Position numbers and translations under genes: made by a program. A DNA stretch of 13,675 nucleotides from CAVPEW01 sp050247895 (GTDB taxonomy: Bacteria; Actinomycetota; Acidimicrobiia; Acidimicrobiales; VFJN01): positions 1 through 13,675 of the forward strand of contig JBFWTJ010000083.1 in NCBI GenBank assembly GCA_050247895.1, written 5' to 3'. The first letter of the stretch is position 1. The number at the start of each line of letters is the position of its first letter. Under the pieces are notes generated by a model. It saw only the letters and a program-made list of their open reading frames with translations. It did no database searches and was not told the DNA's origin. Below are positions 6,451 to 12,622 of this stretch, piece after piece.

Positions 6451-6674
6451 CCCGGCGGAGGTGCCCGGACCTGCCCCCTGGCCCCGCAGGAGGCGCGCGT
6501 CGCGAAGAGGGACCCGGGTTGACCGAGAGCACATCGGAGGGACGGGCAGCCGCCTACGGCTCGCACCACCGCAGATGGCCGCCATCTCACTCTCCGACCG
6601 TTGCCGGCGGTTGTCATCGAATCGCAACCTGACCGACGGTTTGCCGAAGGATCCCGACGTCACCCTTCTCGCCC
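6451..6674. promoter_or_regulatory. Longest intergenic gap, with a 15-nt palindrome (candidate operator)
   Basis: No gene was recognised in this 224-bp gap. It holds AGATGGCCGCCATCT (6573-6587), a perfect inverted repeat with 7-base arms about one central base. Further on is a looser inverted repeat, GGTTG (6609-6613) and CAACC (6625-6629). CACCCT (6661-6666) ends eight bases before the STAS ATG, a possible degenerate leaderless -10. The gap precedes the STAS/two-component block, so regulatory sites for that block are expected here. Confidence 0.4.
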
Positions 6675-7025
6675 ATGACGCACGTCGCCAGCCGACGCGC
6701 GCCGGTCCCTGCCAGCGCCTCGCCCTCCTCGCCCACCACGGCTCCGTCGGTCACGATCGAGGCCGACGGCGACTCGGTGACCCTCCAGATCCGCGACTGC
6801 CTCGACGCCGCCGCGGCCGCCAAGCTGGTCGCCGCGACCCGGGAGGCCGTGGCCGGCTCGGCCGAGCGGATCTCGATCGACCTGCGCGAGCTGAGGGCCT
6901 GGACCGAGGACGGCGCCCGCGCCCTGGTCGAGTGCCGCGAGCTGTGCGCCGAGGTGCCCGCCGGGCTCCACTACCGCACCGGCCGGGGGCCCGGCCGCGA
7001 CGCCCTGCTCGCCGCCTACAGCTGA
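6675..7025 (+). CDS. STAS-like domain protein
   Basis: 116 aa. A low-complexity Ala/Pro/Ser N-terminus (1-25) is followed by one compact alpha/beta domain. SVTIEADGDSVTLQIRDCLD, a helix rich in Ala, ERISIDLRELRAW and a helix starting TEDGARALVECREL follow the strand-helix order of STAS domains (anti-sigma-factor antagonists). Where SpoIIAA has DSSG with its phosphorylated Ser just before Gly, this protein has TEDG, with Asp79 before Gly80, so classic kinase control is unlikely if the alignment holds. No Shine-Dalgarno was seen. It lies 32 bp upstream of the response regulator on the same strand, so a link to that pathway is plausible. The family call is moderate because sequence identity to typical STAS is low. 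Confidence 0.6.
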   Translation: MTHVASRRAPVPASASPSSPTTAPSVTIEADGDSVTLQIRDCLDAAAAAKLVAATREAVAGSAERISIDLRELRAWTEDGARALVECRELCAEVPAGLHYRTGRGPGRDALLAAYS

Positions 7026-7057
7026 TCTCGACGGGGTTCCGTCCGGTCGGCCCGGAC

Positions 7058-7756
7058 ATGAGGCAGGCTGTGGTGGTGGGAACCCGCATCTTGACCGTCG
7101 AGGACGACGAGCGGATCCGGACGGCGGTGAAGCTCGCCCTCGAGGACGAGGGGTGGACCGTCGAGGAGGCGGCGACCGGCGAGGACGCGCTCGACTCGTT
7201 CCGGCGCCAGCCCGCCGACGTGGTCCTGATCGACATCATGCTGCCCGGCATCGACGGCTTCGAGGTCTGCCGGTCGATCCGGCGCACCTCGGACGTCCCG
7301 GTGATCATGGTCACCGCCCGGGCCGACACCCATGACGTGGTGGCCGGCCTCGAGGCCGGCGCCGACGACTACCTGACCAAGCCCTTCGCGCCCAAGGAGC
7401 TCTCGGCCCGCATCCGGGCACTGCTGCGGCGGGCCCGCGTCACCGAGCCCGGCGCAGCCCACCTGCGCTTCGGCGAGCTGGAGATCGTGCCCGAGGAGGG
7501 CGTGGTCCGCCGCAACGGCGCCGACGTGCACCTGACCAAGACCGAGTTCCGGCTCCTGGTCGAGCTGGCCAGCAGCCCGGGCCGGATCTTCAGCCGGGAG
7601 GTCCTGCTCGAACGGGTCTGGGGCTACGGGTACTTCGGCGACGGCCGGCTGGTCGACGTCCACGTGCGCCGGCTGCGGACCAAGGTCGAGGCCGACCCGG
7701 CCAACCCGCGGCACGTGGTGACGGTCCGGGGCCTGGGCTACAAGATCCAGGCGTAG
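7058..7756 (+). CDS. OmpR/PhoB-type response regulator, MtrA-like
   Basis: 232 aa. The receiver domain (about 10-125) has the acidic pocket E15/D16/D17, phosphoacceptor D59 in LIDIMLPG, T86 and K108 in DYLTKPF. The C-terminal winged helix (about 135-230) includes LTKTEFRLLVELASSPGRIF, VLLERVWGYG, LVDVHVRRLRTKVE and VTVRGLGYK, close to mycobacterial MtrA. Phosphorylation by the adjacent kinase should drive DNA binding at target promoters. The ATG at 7058 is used; GTG codons at 7070, 7073 and 7076 are alternatives, and AGG at 7065-7067 suits the last two. The stop is 9 bp before the kinase start. Gene order regulator-kinase-GerMN lipoprotein supports the mtrA comparison; the assignment is by similarity and context. 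Confidence 0.93.
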   Translation: MRQAVVVGTRILTVEDDERIRTAVKLALEDEGWTVEEAATGEDALDSFRRQPADVVLIDIMLPGIDGFEVCRSIRRTSDVPVIMVTARADTHDVVAGLEAGADDYLTKPFAPKELSARIRALLRRARVTEPGAAHLRFGELEIVPEEGVVRRNGADVHLTKTEFRLLVELASSPGRIFSREVLLERVWGYGYFGDGRLVDVHVRRLRTKVEADPANPRHVVTVRGLGYKIQA

Positions 7757-7765
7757 CCGGCCCCG

Positions 7766-9157
7766 TTGCCTCGGCTGCACCTCCCCCGCCTCGGGCTCCG
7801 GGCCCGCATCACCCTGGCCTTCGCCGTCGGCGCGGCGCTGCTGTCGACCCTGCTGTCGGTGACCACGTGGGCCATCACCCGGGCCAACGTCGTGAACCAG
7901 CGGGAGGCGTCGGCCACCACCGTGGCCCTGCGCAACGCGGTCGCGGTGCGCAACGGGCTCGTGCCCACCGCCGACCCGCAGTTCATCCTCAGCGGCCTGT
8001 CCACCTCCAGCGGCTCCCGGCCCCTCCTCTACTACCAGGAGGACTTCATCCCGGTGCAGCAGGAGTACGGCAGCAGCGCCCTGCGCAAGGACCTGCGCGA
8101 GACCGTGCTCGTCGAGGGCGAGGCCGCCCGCATGCGCTACCGGCTGCGCGGCGACATGCAGCTCGTGGTGGGCGTGCCGATCCCCTCCATCGACGCGGCC
8201 TACTTCGAGATCGTGAACCTGGCCGAGGTCGACCAGACGCTGCGGGCGCTGGCGGTGTCGATGATCGGCGCCTCCCTGCTGACCACCCTGGCCGGCGCGT
8301 CGCTGGGCTGGTACGCCAGCCGGCGGGCGCTGCGGCCGCTGGCCGGCGTGTCCACCGCGGCCCTGGCGCTGGCCGCGGGCCGACTCGACACCCGCCTCGA
8401 AGCACCCGAGGACCCCGACCTGACGCCGATCACCGTGTCGTTCAACCACATGGCCCAGGCCCTCCAGGACCGCATCGAGCGCGACGCCCGCTTCGCCTCC
8501 GACGTCAGCCACGAGCTGCGCTCACCCCTCATGACGCTCTCCGCGTCCATCGAGGTGCTCGAGAACCAGCGCGACGACCTGCCCGACCGGGCCCGTGCCG
8601 CGCTGGACCTGATGGTCGGCGACGTGGAGCGGTTCCGCCAGCTCGTCGAGGACCTGCTGGAGATCTCTCGGTTCGACGCCGGGGTGGCCCACCTGGAGCT
8701 GGCCGACGTCCACCTGGCCGAGCTGGTCATGCAGGCGGTGGCGCTCTCCAGCGACCACGACGTGCCCGTCGACCTCGACGCCGAGCTCGCCGGGGTGGTG
8801 GTGGCCGCCGACAAGCGGCGCCTGGTCCGGGTCATCGCCAACCTCCTGGAGAACGCGGCCAAGTACGGCGGGGGGGCCACGTCGGTCTCGCTGCGCGGCG
8901 TCGAGGACGGCGTGCAGATCGCGGTGGAGGACCGCGGCGCGGGCGTGCCGGCCGAGGACCGGGAGCTGATCTTCGACCGCTTCTCCCGGGGGATCAGCGC
9001 CAACCGCAGGGGCTCGACCGAGGGAGTCGGCCTGGGCCTGGCCCTGGTGTCCGAGCACGTGCGCCTGCACGGCGGCCGGGTCTGGGTCGAGGACCGGTCC
9101 GACGGCGAGGACGGGGCCCGGTTCGTCGTGGAGCTGCCCGTGGTGGTGGAACCGTGA
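7766..9157 (+). CDS. Membrane sensor histidine kinase, MtrB-like
   Basis: 463 aa from a TTG start at 7766; no in-frame ATG or GTG lies before the first TM helix, so TTG is the only start that keeps it. TM1 (about 13-38), an extracytoplasmic sensor region (about 39-158), TM2 (about 159-182) and a HAMP linker (183-235) lead to the kinase core. That core has FASDVSHELRSPL with H249, N-box LLENAAKYG with N363, G1 EDRGAGVP (388-395), F-box FDRFSRG and G2 GVGLGLAL (420-427). It should autophosphorylate at H249 and pass phosphate to D59 of the upstream regulator. Its TGA overlaps the GTG of the lipoprotein gene (GTGA, 9154-9157), pointing to coupled translation of sensor and partner. Confidence 0.94.
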   Translation: MPRLHLPRLGLRARITLAFAVGAALLSTLLSVTTWAITRANVVNQREASATTVALRNAVAVRNGLVPTADPQFILSGLSTSSGSRPLLYYQEDFIPVQQEYGSSALRKDLRETVLVEGEAARMRYRLRGDMQLVVGVPIPSIDAAYFEIVNLAEVDQTLRALAVSMIGASLLTTLAGASLGWYASRRALRPLAGVSTAALALAAGRLDTRLEAPEDPDLTPITVSFNHMAQALQDRIERDARFASDVSHELRSPLMTLSASIEVLENQRDDLPDRARAALDLMVGDVERFRQLVEDLLEISRFDAGVAHLELADVHLAELVMQAVALSSDHDVPVDLDAELAGVVVAADKRRLVRVIANLLENAAKYGGGATSVSLRGVEDGVQIAVEDRGAGVPAEDRELIFDRFSRGISANRRGSTEGVGLGLALVSEHVRLHGGRVWVEDRSDGEDGARFVVELPVVVEP

Positions 9158-9759
9158 GCCGCCGGGCGATCGGCCCGCTGCTGCTGTCGCTGCTCGCGGT
9201 GCTGGCCGCGTCGGTCGGCTGCGGCCTGGCCGAGGACGCCCGGCCGCGGGCCCTGTCCGAGGACGACCTGCCCGCCGGCCTGGTCAACGACTCGACGACC
9301 ACCGTCGCGCCCGGCTCGGGCCAGCCGGTCACGATCTACGTGGCCGTGCAGACCGCCGACGAGGCCCGCCTGGCCCGGATCACTCGCCGGGTCGAGGACT
9401 CGATGAGCGTGTCGGAGCGCCTGCGGGTGCTGCTCGCCGAGCGGCCGACCAAGGAGGAGCAGGACGAGGGCCTGGTCTCGCTGATCCCCGAGGCCACCCA
9501 GCTGCTCGACGTGTCGATCACCGACGACAGGGCCCAGATCACCATCGACCTGTCCGCCGACCTCAACACGGTCCAGGGCCAGCAGCTCCGCCTCGCCCTG
9601 GCCCAGCTGGTGTGGACCGCGACCGAGATCGACGAGCTCAAGACCGCCGCGGTCCGGTTCCAGATCGCCGGCCAGGCGACCCCGGCCATCGACGGCGAGG
9701 GCAACGAGAAGGCCAGCGTCGTGCGCCGCGACTACCTCCAGCTGCGCCCCCTGGTCTGA
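9154..9759 (+). CDS. GerMN-domain lipoprotein, short LpqB-like
   Basis: 201 aa from GTG at 9154. RR plus a hydrophobic stretch leads to SVGC (C23), a plausible though not ideal lipobox, so export and lipid anchoring on the outer face of the membrane are expected. After a Ser/Thr/Pro-rich spacer comes one GerMN domain (about 60-190): VTIYVAVQTADEARLARITR, LRVLLAERPTKEEQDEGLVS, IPEATQLLDVSI, ITIDLSADLNT and LALAQLVWTATEI. LpqB of mycobacteria and streptomycetes is encoded after mtrB, acts with that kinase, and is about 580 aa with a GerMN part and a beta-propeller. This protein has the same position but ends after GerMN. The start is fixed by the 4-bp overlap with the kinase gene. Confidence 0.87.
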   Translation: MSRRAIGPLLLSLLAVLAASVGCGLAEDARPRALSEDDLPAGLVNDSTTTVAPGSGQPVTIYVAVQTADEARLARITRRVEDSMSVSERLRVLLAERPTKEEQDEGLVSLIPEATQLLDVSITDDRAQITIDLSADLNTVQGQQLRLALAQLVWTATEIDELKTAAVRFQIAGQATPAIDGEGNEKASVVRRDYLQLRPLV

Positions 9760-9764
9760 GCAGG

Positions 9765-9774
9765 CCCGTACGGG
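9765..9774. promoter_or_regulatory. CCCGTACGGG palindrome after the lipoprotein gene
   Basis: A perfect 10-bp palindrome six bases past the lipoprotein stop, in the 67-bp gap before the secreted-protein gene. The arms touch, so it is a poor RNA hairpin and better suited to a protein site, or to chance in this GC-rich DNA. No clear promoter was seen for the next gene. Confidence 0.2.
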
Positions 9775-9826
9775 GACGGCGCCCGGGTCGGTGTTAGGAA
9801 TGCCTTACAGCCGGTTCCCATCGGGC

Positions 9827-10642
9827 ATGGAACAACGACTGCGAAAGACCAGGGCGGCGCGGCTCGCCGCGTGCGCCCTCCTGACCGCCTCCTCGACCGC
9901 CGTCGGGTTCGGTGCGACCCCCGCCGGAGCCGAGAGCCTCGGTCTGACCTCCTGCAAGGCCACACCGGACAACGCGCTCACCGCGGCGGCCATGTCGGTC
10001 GGCCTGATCCCGACCGACTGGAACATCCACGTCGGCATCGAATTCGACGTCCCCAACATGTTCCACCCGGGAGCGTCGGGCCAGATGAGCCACCGGTGGA
10101 CGTTCGGCCTGAGCCCGACCCAGTCGACGATGCTGGCCAAGGGCGGGGTCGCCGACCTGGCCTTCTACTCGGCCGAGCTCCCCATCGACGTCGACGGGCC
10201 CGTGTGGGGCGACTTCGACGCCAAGGTGACCCAGGTCGAGCACAAGGCCCACGTGGTGCCGGGCAAGGAGCTGCTCCTGAAGACCAAGCCCTTCGTCCGC
10301 AACTACGAGGTCGACGACTCGGCCCCGACGGGCACCTTCGTCCAGTGGGGATCGAACGGCACGTTCAAGCTCCTCGACGTGCGGGCCTACCGGGTCCAGA
10401 AGCAGGCCTTCGCGCTGGACCTGGTGTGCCATGCCCCGATCGACACGGCCACCACGGCCCTGCAGTGGGGCCCGGTCGACCCGTCGGGCCCCGACGACCT
10501 CGACGGCTGCAAGGAAGGCTCGGCACCCGGTGCCTGCCAGCCCCACCCCGGCGACGGCGGACCGGGCGACGCCGGCATCCCCGACGAGGACCCACCGTGC
10601 GACCCCGCCACCGGCGAGGGCTGCGCACCCCTGCCCCAGTAG
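9827..10642 (+). CDS. Secreted protein of unknown function with Cys-containing acidic tail
   Basis: 271 aa from ATG at 9827, chosen because it gives a textbook signal peptide: MEQRLRKTRAAR, a hydrophobic core, then TPAGA|ES with cleavage near residue 35. Starts at 9791 (GTG) and 9800 (ATG) would only add residues before it. The mature part (about 36-215) looks like a beta-rich soluble domain with WNIHVGIEFDVPNMFHPG, MSHRWTFGLSP and ALDLVCHAP. A Pro/Gly/Asp-rich tail (about 216-271) with four Cys follows (228, 237, 258, 266). With C43 and C201 the mature protein has six Cys, suggesting up to three disulfides. No family was recognised. No Shine-Dalgarno or clear promoter was seen. A hairpin overlaps its stop codon. 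Confidence 0.78.
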   Translation: MEQRLRKTRAARLAACALLTASSTAVGFGATPAGAESLGLTSCKATPDNALTAAAMSVGLIPTDWNIHVGIEFDVPNMFHPGASGQMSHRWTFGLSPTQSTMLAKGGVADLAFYSAELPIDVDGPVWGDFDAKVTQVEHKAHVVPGKELLLKTKPFVRNYEVDDSAPTGTFVQWGSNGTFKLLDVRAYRVQKQAFALDLVCHAPIDTATTALQWGPVDPSGPDDLDGCKEGSAPGACQPHPGDGGPGDAGIPDEDPPCDPATGEGCAPLPQ

Positions 10643-10657
10643 GCCCTCACAGGGCCT
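10640..10657 (+). terminator. Hairpin overlapping the stop codon of the secreted-protein gene
   Basis: AGGCCCT (10641-10647), loop CAC, AGGGCCT (10651-10657): a perfect 7-bp stem that includes two bases of the TAG stop. No U-tract follows. It may protect the mRNA 3' end or work together with the larger hairpin 13 bases downstream. Confidence 0.45.
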
Positions 10658-10669
10658 GAGACCCCCTCA

Positions 10670-10715
10670 CCGCCTCCGGTCCGGTCATCCGCACGGATGG
10701 CCCGGCCGGAGGCGG
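10670..10715. terminator. Large 20-bp hairpin between convergent genes, likely two-way terminator
   Basis: CCGCCTCCGG (10670-10679) pairs with CCGGAGGCGG (10706-10715). Inside it, CCGG (10681-10684) pairs with CCGG (10702-10705), and CATCCG (10686-10691) with CGGATG (10694-10699). In all this is 20 pairs with only a one-base bulge and a small internal loop. It occupies most of the gap between the secreted-protein gene and the small basic gene on the other strand. Confidence 0.65.
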
Positions 10716-10723
10716 ACCGGGCG

Positions 10724-10990
10724 TCAGTCGACCGGGATGCGGGCCATGAGGTCGATCTTGCGCTCCTCGAACTCGTCGAAGCTGATCTCCTCGTCGTCGA
10801 GCTGGCGGTGGAGCTGCTCGACCATGGCCAGGAGCTGGGCGGCCGAGAGCTCCTCACCCGGCGCGGCCGTGATGACCTCCTCGGCCTCGGCCTTCTCCCG
10901 GCTCTGGCGCCGCTCCCGCTTGGCGGCCGCCTTGGCGCTCTTGTTGCGGTCTCGCTCGAGCTTGGCGAATGTGCTGCGGTTCGTGGCCAT
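10724..10990 (-). CDS. Small basic coiled-coil protein with SHOCT-like C-terminus
   Basis: 88 aa. The ATG at 10990 has GGAGG four bases upstream, one of the few clear Shine-Dalgarno sites here. The N-terminal third (MATNRSTFAKLERDRNKSAKAAAKRERRQSR in two parts: residues 1-15 and 16-31) is strongly basic and helical and could touch RNA or DNA. An acidic linker follows, then two helices, LSAAQLLAMVEQLHRQLDD and EISFDEFEERKIDLMARI. The last resembles the short SHOCT motif (G-x-I-x-EEEF-x-x-K-K-x-x-L). I know similar small basic proteins as conserved hypotheticals but cannot assign a function. Its 5' leader contains a strong hairpin (11016-11045). Confidence 0.78.
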   Translation of the reverse strand: MATNRSTFAKLERDRNKSAKAAAKRERRQSREKAEAEEVITAAPGEELSAAQLLAMVEQLHRQLDDEEISFDEFEERKIDLMARIPVD

Positions 10991-11015
10991 GGAGCCTCCA
11001 GGGGGGAAACGCGTT

Positions 11016-11045
11016 CGGGAGCCGCCGGTAGACCGGCGACTCCCG
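11016..11045 (-). terminator. Hairpin between tetR and the small basic gene (tetR terminator or 5'-leader structure)
   Basis: CGGGAG (11016-11021) with CTCCCG (11040-11045) and CGCCGG (11023-11028) with CCGGCG (11033-11038) form 12 pairs with one C/A mismatch and a four-base TAGA loop. On the minus strand it lies about 105 nt after the tetR stop and ends 25 nt before the small gene's ATG. It could end tetR transcription or shape the small gene's leader. A TAGGGT hexamer (minus, 11097-11092) upstream could start a leader that includes it. Confidence 0.5.
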
Positions 11046-11149
11046 TGGACGGGCTGCGATCTGGGGGCGGTGACAGCGATGTGCGGCGACCACCCTACCC
11101 GGGGTGCCGCCGGATCCGACGAACCGTCGGGTCCTCGGACCCGCTGCGC

Positions 11150-11740
11150 TCAGCGAGCGCCGACCACGCCCCGGAGGCAGAACGACACGCAGGCGTCGGC
11201 CACCTCCTCGGGCGGCCCGTGGCGCTCCACGACGTAGGTGCGGGCCAGGCGGCTGGAGGCGCCGAGCACCGCGGTGGCCAGCAGCTCGGGATCGGCCGGG
11301 GCGATCTGGCCCCGGGCGATGGCATCCTCCAGGTGGCCGACCACGTCGCCGATGGCGGTCTGCTCGCCCTGGCGGACCAGGGGCAGGAACCGCTCGTCGG
11401 TCGCCGCGAACTGCTGGAGCTGGGCCAGCTCGGGATGCTCGGCCCACCAGGCCAGCGACGCCCGGATGCCCTTCTCGATGCGCCGGAGCGGGTCGTCCTC
11501 GTCGGCGATGGCCCGGCGCTGGTGGCGGCGCAGGCGCGTCTGGGCGTCGACCAGGATCTCGCGGAACAGCGCCTCCTTGGACTCGAAGTACCAGTAGAAG
11601 ACGCCCTTGCCCACCCCGAGGCCGTTCACGATCTCCGACACCGAGGTCGGGTGGTAGCCCTGCCCGGCGAAGCGGCCGGTGGCGTAGGCCATGAGCTGCT
11701 CCCTGCGCTCCTGGCCCCGAGCCGTGAGCTGTCGGGTCAT
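11150..11740 (-). CDS. TetR family transcriptional regulator
   Basis: 196 aa from ATG at 11740. The N-terminal helix-turn-helix is typical: RREQLMAYATGRFAGQGY, then TSVSEIVNGLGVGKGVFYWYFESKEALFREIL (about residues 32-63). The all-helical remainder is the ligand/dimer domain, too divergent to name a ligand. A frame running on to 11860 is ignored: the extra 40 residues are not TetR-like, and a full promoter sits just above 11740 (TTGACC, 17 bp, TACGGT, then nine bases to ATG). A near-perfect 16-bp palindrome overlaps that -35, so autorepression is likely. The divergent ACT-GAF gene starts 143 bp away and may or may not be a target. No transporter or enzyme gene typical of TetR targets is adjacent. 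Confidence 0.92.
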   Translation of the reverse strand: MTRQLTARGQERREQLMAYATGRFAGQGYHPTSVSEIVNGLGVGKGVFYWYFESKEALFREILVDAQTRLRRHQRRAIADEDDPLRRIEKGIRASLAWWAEHPELAQLQQFAATDERFLPLVRQGEQTAIGDVVGHLEDAIARGQIAPADPELLATAVLGASSRLARTYVVERHGPPEEVADACVSFCLRGVVGAR

Positions 11741-11749
11741 CGGGGCCGA

Positions 11750-11778
11750 ACCGTAGGGATCCTTGACCGACCGGTCAA
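11750..11778 (-). promoter_or_regulatory. tetR promoter, near-leaderless
   Basis: On the minus strand TTGACC (11778-11773), a 17-bp spacer and TACGGT (11755-11750) form the best -35/-10 pair in the window. The ATG follows nine bases after the -10, so the leader would be only about two or three bases. Confidence 0.7.
11763..11778. promoter_or_regulatory. Palindromic operator, probable TetR autoregulatory site
   Basis: TTGACCGACCGGTCAA has 7-base arms (TTGACCG/CGGTCAA) around a two-base centre. It contains the whole tetR -35 and part of the spacer, so a bound dimer would block RNA polymerase. Palindromes of this size beside the gene are usual for TetR self-regulation. Confidence 0.72.
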
Positions 11779-11841
11779 CGACGGGCGGCCGGCCGGCCGT
11801 CACGGCGGGCCCCGACCCGATGGTGACCGTCGCTTCGCCAG

Positions 11842-11883
11842 GGTGTAACACCGGGTTCACATCCCCTCCGTACGGTGCGTGGC
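11842..11883 (+). promoter_or_regulatory. Leaderless-type promoter of the ACT-GAF gene with a short upstream palindrome
   Basis: TACGGT (11871-11876) ends seven bases before the GTG at 11884, the spacing of a leaderless transcript. No good -35 is present at 17-18 bp. In that place lies GGTGTAACACC (11842-11852), a perfect odd palindrome, a possible activator site that could compensate for the missing -35. Confidence 0.5.
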
Positions 11884-12579
11884 GTGCAGGAAGCCCGAGC
11901 GACGTTCGTGGTCCGTATGTGGTTGCCGGACCGGCCCGGTGCCCTCGGGCAGGTCGCGTCCCGGATCGGCGCGGTGCGGGGCGAGATCGTCGGGATCGAG
12001 ATCCTCGAGCGCGGCGCCGGGCGCGCCATCGACGAGCTCGCCGTGGAGCTGCCCGACGAGCGGCTGGTCGACCTGCTGGTCCAGGAGGTCCAGGAGGTCG
12101 ACGGCGTCGACGTCGAGGAGGTCCGCCTCGCCGCCGAGGCCGTGCACGACCCTCGCCTCGACGCCCTGGAGGCCGCCGCCGTCCTGGTCGGGGCGACCAC
12201 GACCGAGGAGCTCCTCGACGCCCTGCTCGCCCACGCCGGGCGGGTGCTGGGCGCCCAGTGGTGCACGGTCGTCGACCTCGAGCAGGAGACCGTGGTCACC
12301 TCCCGGGGCCCGACCCCCGAACCGGCCTGGCTGGCCGCGTTCGTGGAGGGCAGCCGGTCCTCGGCCCGGGTCGCCGCCGGCGAGGCCGGGCCCGACGACG
12401 TGGTCTGGGCTCCCCTGCCGTCGAGCAGCCTGGCGCTGATCCTGGGCCGGGACCACCTGGGCTACCGAGCCCGCGAGCGCCGTCAGGTGGCCGCCCTGGC
12501 CCGCATCGTCGACACCCGGGTCCGCGAGCTCAACAAGGCCGCCGCCCTGCGCTCGCACCCGTCGAGCTCGCACCGCTGA
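11884..12579 (+). CDS. ACT domain plus GAF-like domain protein
   Basis: 231 aa from GTG at 11884, chosen over GTG at 11875 because a TANNNT hexamer sits seven bases upstream and the 11875 codon lies inside it. Residues about 6-80 form an ACT domain (ATFVVRMWLPDRPGALGQVASRIG in two parts, then GEIVGIEILE and DELAVELPD), a fold that often binds amino acids. From about 90 to the end is a GAF-like sensor domain: LDALEAAAVLVGATTTEELLDAL, AGRVLGAQWCTVVDLE, then LALILGRDHLGYRARERRQVAALARIV. No DNA-binding or catalytic domain is present, so it may be a ligand-responsive regulator of another protein; that is inference. It is divergent from tetR and convergent with glpK. Confidence 0.82.
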   Translation: MQEARATFVVRMWLPDRPGALGQVASRIGAVRGEIVGIEILERGAGRAIDELAVELPDERLVDLLVQEVQEVDGVDVEEVRLAAEAVHDPRLDALEAAAVLVGATTTEELLDALLAHAGRVLGAQWCTVVDLEQETVVTSRGPTPEPAWLAAFVEGSRSSARVAAGEAGPDDVVWAPLPSSSLALILGRDHLGYRARERRQVAALARIVDTRVRELNKAAALRSHPSSSHR

Positions 12580-12614
12580 CCGGCGGCCCGCCCGTGGCCG
12601 GTCGCTCGGGCCGC
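12578..12614. terminator. Two overlapping hairpins between ACT-GAF and glpK
   Basis: GACCGGC (12578-12584) can pair with GCCGGTC (12597-12603). Alternatively GCGGCCCG (12583-12590) can pair with CGGGCCGC (12607-12614). The two exclude each other. The first includes two bases of the ACT-GAF stop codon. They fill nearly all of the 43-bp convergent gap; no U-tract is present. Confidence 0.45.
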
Positions 12615-12622
12615 GACGCCGC

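Noticed and set aside
6050..7057. Plus-frame extension upstream of the response regulator
   Set aside because: It overlaps the IMPase and STAS genes in another frame and has shadow-like composition; receiver homology starts after 7076.
10387..10857. 156-aa minus frame across the convergent gap at 10643-10723
   Set aside because: It runs antisense to the secreted protein and over the hairpins, and is a shifted frame of the small basic gene; no recognisable domain.
11741..11860. 40-residue N-terminal extension of TetR
   Set aside because: It would cross the tetR promoter and operator; TetR proteins usually start a few residues before the first helix, as with ATG 11740.
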